Shown: positions 47,715 to 57,723 of the stretch, in pieces
Numbering within the stretch: the first letter of the stretch is position 1
Layout: each line of letters begins with the position of its first letter
Source: Acridotheres tristis
Lineage: Eukaryota; Chordata; Aves; Passeriformes; Sturnidae
Reading direction: 5' to 3'
Assembly: GCA_037013685.1 (NCBI GenBank)
Contig: CM072892.1
Location: 3,782,001-3,846,000, forward strand
DNA length: 64,000 nucleotides
Translations under genes and position numbers: made by a program
Notes under the pieces: model-generated
The model's database searches: none
Seen by the model: the letters and a program-made list of their open reading frames with translations, nothing else
What the model was told of the DNA's origin: nothing

Positions 47715-49269
47715 CAGAATGAGATTAATACAAAAACCCTGTGGGAGAACACAGGTTTTGGAACTGACTCTGGAGCTGCATCAGTTTCCATCTGGAATAA
47801 AAGACAACCTGGGGTAGCTTAACCACCAGTAAGGATTTGTTCAATGGAGGAACACAACAAAGATATAGTGGGGCTAGATAGGAAAACACAGGTTAAACCA
47901 GGTACAGAGAACAATTTTGGAGGGTACAGTTCCTGTCCTACTTGACATCCTTTGTGCAAATTCCCTGAGCATGATCCTCAGCTGACACAATTCTGATAGA
48001 ACCTTTAAGAAATGGGAAGGAAACAGAGAGGACTGATGGAATGGGAAAAATTCTTACCTAAATGAGTTCCTTGATGAGTTTTACTGGAAGGAGAAGGTGA
48101 AGAAATGAGAGTTTTAAACCCTGGGGGCCCCTGAACTACTGGTACAAATTTTCAGCCACATGCTGTGTGTGGGCATTTCTTGGGTCAGGCTGTGAGTTTG
48201 GCCACCAGGGCTAGAAATTATGTCCTACACCTGTAATTAAAAGAAGGATGAAAATGTGCAGATTACTTTAAAATGTTCCTTTTTCCCAAACACTTACCAG
48301 ACAGTAATGCAGCAGCCCAGGGATGAAGGGAACAAAGCCCTCAAGTGGTGCAGCAGCCAGAGAAGATGGTCTGGGAGGTGATGGTGGAGTCACTGTGCAG
48401 ATCAGACACCAGACCTGAGTCTGCCAATAAGGCATGGGGGTAAATAAATGATATTAGTTCAAGGAAATCAGGTGTGAAAACACAGAGATGACTGTCAGCA
48501 TTCTGGGAAACCAGCTGAGACACAAATGGGATCCATGACTGCTCAGTGTGACAGAAAATCAGCTGGGAGGCCACCGAGACTGCTGCAGGAAGAGACTGGA
48601 GTCTTCTACAAGTCAATAAAGTTTTTCTGACAAAGGTGCAAAACTGTGGGGAACAAGAAATGGGGAAATTAAAATTAAAAATGGAAACAACAAACATGGG
48701 GAAATTAGTTCAGTCCATTTTCCTATTTGGGGAATAAAGTGAAGCTGAGCTCCGAAACAAAGAACAAGCTGTCCTGACAGCAGTGGAACCAAGTCTGTTT
48801 TCCTATGGAACTGGACCCTTGTCTTCTCCCAGACCTCTGACACCTTCACCTGGGAGATCTTTACCTTTCTTTTGAATTTTGAGGGGTTCACAAGGCACAG
48901 GGGGTCTCCTGATGGATGTGCAATGCATGAATCTGGGTCCCTTGGATGGCCAGGGAGAACACAAGGAGCCAGCACAGAGGTTCCCCACGTGCTTTGGGTG
49001 ACCAGCCACATCCAAGCACGTCCTTGATGGCTGGATGTACCTTGAAAACGAGCTTTTGCAGGATGGGGCAGAGAGAACCCCATGTCCAGGGACAACAGGA
49101 CGCTCCCCGGAGCGGGTGTGCTTTTATTCCACTTTATTCCCCTTGGAAACTCCCTCTGCACCATGACCACTGCAGCCATGCAGCTGAAATTGGGATATGG
49201 GAGCCTGGTCTTGGCCCCCCTCAACAAGCAAGCCATAAAAAGCAGCTTATTCAAGCAACTTAAGAACAA
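47715..49269 (-). other. Candidate minus-strand multi-exon transcript (unproven)
   Basis: Read on the minus strand, an open frame beginning with ATG at 49,269 runs 135 codons to a donor AAG|GTAAAG after 48,865. A strong acceptor (CTTGTTCCCCACAG) opens a second frame at 48,643 that continues in the same phase for 100 codons to a TGA at 48,343-48,341. A donor CTG|GTAAGTG lies at 48,298. Further acceptor/donor pairs suggest pieces at 48,230-48,058 (TTTTAATTACAG to TAG|GTAAGAA) and 47,791-47,715 (CTTTTATTCCAG to CTG|GTAAGAT). I recognise no domain in the 235-residue product. The proposed 67-base intron (48,297-48,231) is very short, and the stop lies in the second exon, so the downstream pieces would be 3' untranslated. 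It could be a real lineage-specific transcript, a decayed gene, or chance. Confidence 0.25.
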
Positions 49270-49299
49270 ATAAAAGCAGCAAAACCTCCTTTCTCATGC

Positions 49300-51324
49300 T
49301 TTGCAGGCGGCCATACATCATCAGTGGAAATTCTGCCAAACTTCTTGTTTAAATATAGGAGCTGTGCTTATTTGTATTGTTGGTGTCCCCACCAGGACCT
49401 GCTCTCCTTGCACGGGGATATTGTTTAGAATGAAGCCTGGGCTGGCTACTTTGCCATTAAAATTCCGTGCCAGCCCAGTGCTGACAATATTGAAGCTTTG
49501 CTAAATGTGTGGACGTGTGAGTTCATTAAATGGGTGCTGACTGTTGTTACACGAGTACAGCAGTTGAGTGCTTTCTGTATTAACCTTATCACCTGATGGG
49601 CAAAAGAAAAGGTTTAACTAAAGCTTAGGACTAATTGAACGGTATTTCAGTATTTTCTTATGTAAAACTGGTTCTGGTCTATTGTTTTTATTTATTTGCA
49701 ATAACTGTGCTCATTCAAGTTTGTAATGACACTGCCATGGGTGAATAGAATTTGCTTTAAGTATTATTCTCCCTTTTCCTATCTCCTGCCTGCTCTAAAC
49801 TGTGTCTCTCAGGAGAAAATCTGCAACAGAGCCTGGTAAAAAGACAACTCTCTAAGTACACATTCATTTTGGGGAGATATGTTCCCAAGCTGTGTTTTTA
49901 AAATTACTTTTCGCAGTTCCTGTTTATTTTCTCTGCCTGCCTTGGGTATTTCCTGTCGGGCTGAGCACCGAGTGTGGAGCTGGAGGAGATAGGAGAGAAA
50001 AAACCTCTTGAAGAAAGGTGGGAGGTGTTTGATCATCAAGACACTGCACAAACCAGAGCACTTTCTTTGCTCGGTTGCCACTAGAGTATGCTCTCGTGCT
50101 ACAAGTTCCAAGGATTTTTTTAGAAATAAATCACTCTGTGTAGCACGAGGCCGCCTTTCAAATGCTTTCCACTTGCCCCAGTGGTTTGTTTTTTTCCTAA
50201 GTAATACTTTTTTTTTTTTTTTAAATTGCTGTTGAGAACATACTCAAAGCTCTGAGAAAGCCTGGAGGGTCGTTCTGTGGTGAGGTGAATCTAACTTGGG
50301 TTTGGGCAACTCCCAGCTTCCAGAGGGTGGGTGAAAATGGCCAAAAAATATCTCACCTGTCTCTAAAAAAACAACAAAAAAAGGGAGGTTTGCACGTCCT
50401 TCCTGTCTTGGCCAGACCCCTGGGTCATGGCTGATGAAGAAAGGGGAGGCAAATCTCACGAATTAATAGATTTCTGCTTACAGAAGAAACATGTAAATTC
50501 CCCTTTTCAACATAAAGTGTGCCTGTAATCCCAGCCTTTGAAATGGTGGTAGTTATTCAGTAAGATAAAGGCTGCTGTGAGCCTGCCCTACCACATTACA
50601 GCAAAGTACTTTGTCACTGGCACCCTAAAAGTTCCAGCTTCTGCATGACAAAGATATGAAACAACTTGCAGGACAATTAAAGAACAGTTTGTCCTCACCC
50701 TATTATTACCAGCCATTCTTCCACGTTTCGATATTTGCCCGTAAATTGCTACCTCCCCCATCAATATAATTGTAATCAGCCACGGTTAACATTTGTCTTT
50801 GGATGCCTTTTCCAAGGGAAACACAAAGAAGGAAAAATACGGCAGAGAAAAAAGCCACGCTCCGGATAAAGGGGCTCGCCAGCAGCCTGCTTTCACACAC
50901 AGGCTGCGCACTTTGCTGCTAAAATTACATTTTAGGAGCCCCAACGGGTGCAGGAACAATGACCCCGCTCATTTCCATAGTGACAATGGCTGGTGGAGGA
51001 TTGGAACATGTCTTTTTCCTCTCCCCGATGGTGCTCAGCCAACAAACCTGCCGAGGAGTTGGGTCCGTGGAAGCTCTGGGTCACCTCGGAGCGGGGAGGT
51101 TCCCTTTGGGATGGGAGGCAGCCATTCCCCAGGTGCTGCTCACACCCTCAAACGCCAACACATCAAACTATTAAAAAAGTTGGGGTTTTTTAAATGTTTT
51201 AATTATTTAGTTTTTTTTTATTTTTTATTTGATCACAGCTCCTCCAAACAGCCCCAGCGACTTCTGAGCGGGTCAGAACTTCAGATTTTCTGTACAGCCC
51301 GGCTGAGTGCGCAGAGCTTCCCTA
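49300..51324. other. Intergenic with conserved-looking blocks
   Basis: Positions 49,300-49,780 and 50,460-50,970 are unique and AT-rich with the texture of conserved non-coding elements. A T run at 50,208-50,223 and AT-rich sequence at 51,170-51,235 are also present. The 254-residue frame at 50,793-51,557 runs into CR1 and is not supported. Confidence 0.45.
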
Positions 51325-51800
51325 AATTCATAAAATCATACGTGCCTTGGGTTGGAAGGGACCTTAAATGTCACCTGATGCCAACCACTTCCATGTGGAG
51401 GGACACCTTCCATTGGATGAGGGTGCTCCAAGCCTTGTCCAGCCTGGCCTTGGACATTTCCAGAGATCCAGGGGCAGCCACAGCTTCTTTGTGGCTTCAC
51501 CACCCTCACAGGGAAGAATTCCTTCCCAATATCCCATCCAAACCTATTCTCTTTTAGTCTGAAGCCACTCCCTCTCATCCTATCACTCCATGCTCTTGTC
51601 CAAAGTCCCTCTCCATCTGCCTTGGAGCTCCTTCAGGCACTGGAAGGTCACAGTTAGGTCACCCCAAATCCTGCTCTTTTCCAGGTGGAACAGCCCCAGC
51701 TCTCCCAGCCTTTCCCCACAGCAGAGCTGCTCCATCCCTCAAACCATCCTGGTGTCCTCCTCGGGACTCCAGCAGGTCGATGTCCCTCCCATGCTGGGGA
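51325..51800 (-). mobile_element. CR1 LINE fragment, 3' end (about 475 bases)
   Basis: GCCTTGGGTTGGAAGGGACC, GTGGAGGGACACCTTCC, CAGGGAAGAATTCCTTCCC, CTATCACTCCATGCTCTTGTCC and TTCAGGCACTGGAAGGTC follow in CR1 order. It is the longest minus-strand copy with an intact 3' end and lies about 650 bases upstream of the TMEM260 CpG island. Confidence 0.93.
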
Positions 51801-52439
51801 CCCCGGAATTCCCTTTAATTCTTCCTTGGTTTCACCTTCCAGGGGTTTTGTACTGCTGTTTCAGCGGGACCCTTTGGCAGCAGCTTCCCCAGCCCCCAGA
51901 ACACGATGTGTGTTCCCTCAGTTGTGGCAGCCCTTAATCCTGCTCTTTTTTTTTTTTCCTTAATAAATGCAAACCTAATTTTCTAACGTCTCCACTTAGA
52001 TCTAATCCATAAGGCTGTTTATTATCCTCGTTACCCTCTTCTATACCTTTTTCATTTGTATTCAAAAGCCTCTCTTTAATCTGTCTCACTTCTGCAGGTA
52101 TGGCCTCGCCGCTCTTTCGTACAATCCCATAATGATTTCCACGGATGTGTTCTAGTCCTCTATCGATAGGTCTCGGGATGCTATTTGCCTTCCTTAACTA
52201 CTTCCCGCAGCGGGAATCGCTGCTTTTAATATTCCGTGCGCTGACACTTTCAATCTTTTCCGCCACCAGCATCTTCTGCCACTCCATGCAGGAGTTAAAT
52301 CTTTATTATTTGTGTATGGCCACACTGGGGCTGTGGTGGAGCGGCTGCAGCCTGCACCCAGCCCTGTCCGAGGAGGGGTCTGATGTGCCTGAGAGCGGCC
52401 AGAAGGAGCTGATCCTTAAAAAACCTCATCCTGAAGGGA
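51801..52439. other. TMEM260: Upstream flank of the TMEM260 promoter
   Basis: Unique sequence. Positions 51,960-52,330 are less repetitive and look conserved. A T run lies at 51,946-51,958. CpG content rises sharply only after about 52,440. Confidence 0.45.
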
Positions 52440-53060
52440 CGATCCTGGGAGCAAGGGAGAGACACGACGCGCTCCAGTCCCCTCCTCCCCTCCGCTTCTT
52501 CGCGGTGGTTTCGTCCCGTCCCCCCCTACCTCCCCCCCGCGAGCGTTGGTCCCGTCCGGCTGCCCGGCAGCATTCACCCTCCGCCACGCCCACTCCGGCT
52601 GTACCAACTTCTCTCAGGGGGGGAGAATGGAAGAGAGCGGGAGGCCGCGCTGAATCGCCTCACCAGCTTTGAGGCTCTCTCTGTTCTCTGTCTCAGAGTT
52701 ATAATAAGGAAAGCCCCGGAAGGCGCTCTGGGGAGAGGGAGAAGGCGAGCGGGGCAGGGATGCTCCCCCCGCCAGGCGGTGGATGGCACAGCCCGCCCGC
52801 CCCGCGCGGCCGAACCCGGAAGGTGGCGGCGCACATGGGAGCGGGGGCCGGGACCGGCACCGGGGCCGGCACCGGCATCGGCACCGGGATCGGGATAGGG
52901 AACGGGGCGGGAGGAGCCGCCGGGGCGCTGGGCGCTGTCGTGGCTGCTCTCTACACGGCCACGCTGCCGCCCGCCCTGCCCGGCGGGGATGCGGGTAAAG
53001 TACCGGGTCACGGCAGCGGCGACGGTGGGGACCCTCGGCCCGTAGCGGCTGGTGCCTCGC
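52440..53060 (+). promoter_or_regulatory. TMEM260: CpG-island promoter of TMEM260
   Basis: CpG dinucleotides become abruptly frequent at about 52,440 and stay so through exon 1. No TATA box is visible, which is usual for a housekeeping gene. Two ETS-type motifs can be read: CCCCGGAAGG at about 52,714-52,723 and ACCCGGAAG at 52,814-52,822. The second is directly followed by GGTGGCGGC, one base away from the YY1 consensus AAGATGGCGGC when read as AAGGTGGCGGC (52,820-52,830). ETS plus YY1 placed next to the start codon is a common arrangement in constitutive vertebrate promoters. Transcription start and bidirectionality cannot be judged from sequence alone. Confidence 0.7.
52835..52994 (+). CDS. 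TMEM260: TMEM260 coding exon 1 (protein O-mannosyltransferase, N-terminus)
   Basis: This exon encodes 53 residues plus one base (exit phase 1) and ends at a good donor, G|GTAAAG. After a Gly/Ala/Thr/Ile low-complexity start (about residues 2-30) comes a hydrophobic first membrane segment (about residues 28-45). It is followed by LPPALPGGDAG, which matches the start of DUF2723 proteins. In GT-C enzymes an acidic residue in the first lumenal loop is catalytic, and by position Asp52 is the candidate here (inference). TMEM260 is known as an ER-membrane O-mannosyltransferase that modifies IPT domains of plexins, MET and RON, and human mutations cause heart and renal defects. I chose the ATG at 52,835 because it gives a length before the GGD motif close to the human protein as I remember it. 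Its Kozak context is mediocre (C at -3, G at +4). An in-frame ATG at 52,760 would add 25 residues. Identity is firm once exons 2 and 3 are joined; the exact start is not. Confidence 0.85.
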
Positions 53061-53090
53061 GGTTAGGCTTCGGCAGGGGTGGGGGGACGA

Positions 53091-53640
53091 GCCCTTAGGG
53101 ACTGGTGCATTGCTGTCACCCCATGGGGTTGCTGTCACCCCGTAGGAACTCGTGCATCAGTGTCACCCCTGTAGGGTTGCTCACTCCAGAGGGGCTGGTG
53201 TATTGTTGTCACCCCATAGGCTTGCTGTCATTCCATAGGGATGCTCATCCTATAGGGACTGGTGCATTGCTCTCACCCCTATAGGGTTGTTTACTCCAGA
53301 GGGGCTGAGGCATTGCTTTCACCCCGTTAGGTTGGCTGTCATCCCATAGGAATGCTCATCCTATAGAGACCGGTGCATTGCTCTCACCCCTATAAGGTTG
53401 CTCAGTTCAGAGGGGCTGGGGCATTGCTCTCACCCCATTAGGTTGGCTGTCATCCCATAGGAATGCTCATCCTATGAGGGGCTGTCACCCCTTATGTTGG
53501 CTGTTATCCTATAGAGACTGGGGCATTGGTGTCACTGCAGAGGGTTGCTGTCACCCCATAAGGATGCTCAGCCTGTAGATGCACTGCTGTCACCCCGTAG
53601 CGTTGCTGGTCCCATGAGGTCCCTGTAGCTACTGGTGCAG
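53091..53640 (+). repeat. Intron 1 minisatellite, 111-base higher-order period
   Basis: Phrases such as GCTGTCACCCCATAGG and GCTCATCCTATAGG recur about a dozen times. The block starting CTCATCCTATAG begins at 53,244, 53,355 and 53,466, exactly 111 bases apart. Each 111-base block is itself made of shorter, degenerate units, each with a CACCCC core. The array starts about 100 bases after the end of exon 1. Confidence 0.85.
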
Positions 53641-55599
53641 AACAGCCGCTTTTGGGGTGCTCACCCCATTGGGGTTGGTGCATTCAAAGCTCCCCACAGG
53701 GCACGGGCCCCACAGGTGGGTGCAGCAGGGACACCCTGCATTGGGGTGGGCGCCCCTCGGGGCATTGGGGTCAGCACAGCAAGGCCCCCCCTGGGGCTGG
53801 TGCCCTCGGGCCACCCCATAATGGTTTGCCTGTATTTGAGCCTTTCAGCAAAGGATTTAGCCAGGGGCCCTAGGGGCAGCTGGTGGCTTTAGGAGACAGA
53901 TGTGCCATCCTGCCAGATGTGCTGTCACTGTCACTTCCCTGGGCTTGTGCAGCAGGGAAATCTTTGGATCTGCCTGTCTGGAAGTGCAGCTTCCTGACAG
54001 TGTCAGACTGTCTCAATTTCTGTGTTTGGCACTTCAGATCCCACGGGTGGGACAGAGTTCTGTTTGATCCTGCTCTGGTTTTACTGATTTAACTTGTTCT
54101 TGCTTAAAAAAAACTTTGGTTTCATGTGTGTGGTTTGGAGATAGGAGGGCTTGTTTTTTCTTGGGAATATGTTGATAATTTTTATTTCATGGAACAAGTG
54201 TTCAGGATACTTTCTTTCTGTGTCATCCTAGAAAAGTGTTTAGTGGCTCTGCTTAACACTGTGCCTCCTGGTTATCAGTGGTTTCAAATCCAAGCTGTGC
54301 ATGAAATTCCTTCTAAATGAATGGCATTTTAATGGGTTCATGTATTTTACAGGCTTAGGATGTGTGGAGAGAGAGAGGCACTGGCCAGGCTGGCCATGTG
54401 CATCCTGATGGCTTTTGCTTCTGCTCCCAAGTTACTAAAAGGGCTGGCTTTGCTCCTTCTGGGTGAATCAATTAATATGTGGAGATTGATATATTTACAG
54501 TTGTTGCCATTTTTGTTTTTATTATAATTTTTGCTCATTTTTGGTCTGTGGAAAGCACCCTGTGCTCTGAGCTGTTTGTGCTGCATGAAGCCTCAGGAAC
54601 CTTGTTTTTAATTGTGCTTGAGCTGGATTCTCACTCTGGGATGCAAATAACCATGAGCAGCCTTTGCAGAGAGGGATGCAGGTTCTCCTGAAGATGTGAG
54701 GGATGGATGCTGAGATTCCTTTTTTTGTTTGATGTGGATTATCCCAGTAGGCACAGCGAGCAACCAAACAGCACGTGGGTTCATCCCCCTTTCCATGGAT
54801 GATTGTGGTGTTAGAGAAGATCTCTCAGGACAGTGTCCCCTGACCAGCCCTGTGACCTCACTCCTTGTCTCTCCTTATTTATTTATTGTCTGGATTTTCT
54901 TCTAAATTTGCTGTCTGGCCTCCATGTGTTCAGTGGGACTGAGCAGCCACAGGCTCATCCCTGCTGTCCCCTTGTGCCTGTCCCAGCCACCATTGTGTCC
55001 CATCACAGTGTCAGGACTTTTTTGGGGCATTATTGCCCTGATTTCTCATGGCTTGAGCATGGAATGCCTCAGCTGGAGTCCCTGGAATGTCTGTGCATGG
55101 CCCTGCTCAAGGTGTTTAATTTGCCTGTGCCTGAGCACAGAGCTCAGACTTGTGCCACCAAAAGCACTGAGGCTACTTGTGTGAGTAAAGAGCTGCCTAA
55201 GGATTTGCTGTATCTGCTTCCAGGCAGGGAGCCTAGTGTTTTATTTTATTTTTAAAGCTATCTGTATTTTTAATTGTTCCCAAAATTTGCAGTAATCCAA
55301 AAATGTCAAGGGCAGTCGGTATTTCCACTGGCAGTTTGCTTGTGTTACTGAGTGTTAGAATAAAGAAATGAATGAGAGAATAATGGGAGGAGAAGGAATT
55401 GTAATTCAGAAACATCCACAGATGTTAAAATAGCTTAAAAAGGAATGAAATAAAGTTTTTAAAAAAAAGAAGAAAGAAAGAAACCAACCAAATGTTTCCT
55501 GTGATGTTTCAAACATCAGCTCCCAAACTTGCTGGGAATAAATCACCTTTACTGGGGGGAGTCAGACTGGGCAGTGAGAAACTTGTTTACATCAGGAGT

Positions 55600-55670
55600 T
55601 ACAGAATATTCTGAGTTTAAAGGGACACACAAGGATCATTGAGTCCAACTCCTGGCCCTGTGGAGTTGGA
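55600..55670 (-). mobile_element. Short CR1 remnant in TMEM260 intron 1
   Basis: ACAGAATATTCTGAGTTTAAAG, ACACACAAGGATCATTGAG and TCCAACTCCTGGCCCTG match the CCCACAAGGATCA-type CR1 terminus. About 70 bases remain. Confidence 0.75.
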
Positions 55671-57691
55671 GAGAATAAACTTTTCAGTTTGAGCCAGTTC
55701 CTGAAGATACCACAGGTCATTCTGTCTCACAAGACATTGAAACCAAATTTGTGGGTGCTGTAGTTCTTCCTCTGTGTGTGTTTTGTTATTTAATATCAGT
55801 GTTCCTCACTCCTCCAGCCCATGGAGGCTGTAAGGGATGCTCAGGTGTGTGGGTGGGAGATGGAGAATTAACCTTTTCCCAAGTGGTGGGTGTTATGTAC
55901 TTATTTTGATTTTCCCACTGGAATTCAACAGGCCTGCAGCCTGTGAGCTTAATTTTTGCATGTCTTTTTGTTTTGGTTTTTATTTCCTTAATTCTTACAA
56001 GGCCAAGTTGTGCTGTTGTCTTTCAAAGCTTGGCAGTGGCTTCCACCAGTGGTTTATTTATATTATTTTTGCAGCTTCCTGGTGGATTTGTGGCTTTATT
56101 TCTTTGGGGTTATTCTTGCCCTTGATATCAATGCCACAGCAATGTGAACGAACTTAACTTTTTGCTGGTTTAGATGCACATATTGCTGCATCCCAGAAGG
56201 ACTTCAGTGGAGGTGAATCCATGCCTGGCTTGGGAGCAGCATCCCAGGGATGTGCTGGGTGATGGGCACCACCAGCTGCTGCACACTGGGGACCCTCTAC
56301 AGTGCCAAATTTAGGGTTTCCTTTATTATCATCATCCTTTGCTGTGTGCAGGAGGATTTATCCCTCCCCAGCCTCACCATGCCCTAGAAATGCTGGAGCT
56401 GCTGAGCACTGAAGGGCTCAGAATTGGGATGGATTATTTTCCCATTGCACCCACTTTTTGGGGGCTGTGTTGCAGTAGGGTGAAGTTTTCCTGAAATAAG
56501 ACCAGCAAGTGCAGGAAACTCCGTGTCTGAGAGATTTTGGTGCAAAAAGTGGCAACTTTGGCCCCAGCCATTGCCAGGCCACAGCTCTAATTCTGCAGAA
56601 GTTGCCACTAGCAGTAATGGGTTGACTTGCATCTTTGTTTTAAAATGCAGCATTTACTGTGGTGTCAGGATTTAAAGGTGCCATTTGTACAACACCTTCC
56701 CCCCCTCTGCATGGCGTGGTGAGGACATGATTGTACAGAAATTTAAAATATTGTTAGTGTGGCATTTAAAGCCACCAGCGCCCTTCGTTTGGACCTTTCC
56801 CATCTAACAACGCTGCCATGACCTTGGTGCTTGCAAAATTAGCTGGGCCTTTAAAATTGGATTATGGAATTGGAGGGAAAGAAGGAAAACCAGCTGTAAT
56901 TTTTAATTTTGTTTGTCCCTGAATGTGTTATGCCTATTGAATATATTCAGTGTATGTTGTTCAGGAGTGTTTGCTGCAAAATGCTCCAGTGTCAAGTGCT
57001 ATAAAAATGCCAATTATTCTGCTAATGTGGTTTTTTTTAATGGCAGTTATTTATCCTGGCATAATTTACAAACAAAATGCAAAATCTGAATGTTGTTTCT
57101 AATCTAAATGTTGTTTCTGGGTGCAGCGTCCACTGACAGGTAAAAGAGTTACTTGTGAAGCAGAATTGCTTTAGCATCAAGGGACAGAATCATTCCCAGA
57201 TAAATGGATGCAGATTTGCATGATCAGTGATTATATTTTTCCTCTTTAAAAACTGTAAAACTCTGGTTTTATGTTGGTTTCTATTTTTTTTTTTTATGAG
57301 AAACAACTGGGTTGTTGAACAGACAATGCAGCTTAAGCATTGCAAACTGTAGTGCTTGAAAGTTATTGAGTCAGATGGTTTTAAATTAAAAATACACACA
57401 CACAAACGTCTGCATTTTGAGTATCTCAGGCCATTCTTTGCCCGAGCCTACCTATATTTTCACTTATCTGTTCATAAAAGTCTCACGAAAACATACAAAA
57501 GATATTTTGTGCAATGACATCAGAGGGAGAAAATATTCTTAGAAAATTTCATGCTGTTAAATCTCCACAGATTTACAGTTTTATCCAGTCAAATTAATGC
57601 AAAACCCCAATGCAAGCATTTGGATTTTGAAAACTTTGGAGGAGTGTCATTTCCTAATAGTAATTATTGGTTTTACATTATTTTTTCACAG

Positions 57692-57723
57692 GGGAGCTGA
57701 TCACAGCCGCATATGAGCTTGGA
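57692..57723 (+). CDS. TMEM260: TMEM260 coding exon 2 (32-base microexon)
   Basis: This is a 32-base exon between a clean acceptor (TTTTTTCACAG) and donor (GGA|GTAAGTA). With the single base carried over from exon 1 it reads GELITAAYELG and leaves phase 0. The peptide completes the acidic GGDAGEL motif and continues into the helix that precedes HPPGYPL in the DUF2723 family. No open reading frame of notable length covers it, so it would be missed by length-based searches. Both splice sites, the phase on each side and the protein motif agree. An exon of this size makes skipping an obvious possibility; losing it would shift the frame, because 32 is not a multiple of three. Confidence 0.9.

Larger units (their letters stand above)
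52995..57691 (+). other. TMEM260: TMEM260 intron 1
   Basis: The intron opens with GTAAAG and closes with TTTTTTCACAG. Its first 540 bases are a degenerate minisatellite (listed separately). From 53,640 to 55,600 the sequence is unique and noncoding, followed by a short CR1 remnant at 55,600-55,670. The last 1.5 kb is AT-rich and unique. Many short open frames are present on both strands, but none shows a domain or plausible exon boundaries. Confidence 0.75.

Noticed and set aside
50793..51557. 254-residue plus-strand open frame
   Set aside because: The C-terminal third is CR1 and the rest has no domain or splice support.
52574..53138. Minus-strand frames across the CpG island (145 and 174 residues)
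   Set aside because: Antisense shadows of TMEM260 exon 1 in very GC-rich DNA. A bidirectional transcript cannot be excluded, but nothing supports a protein.
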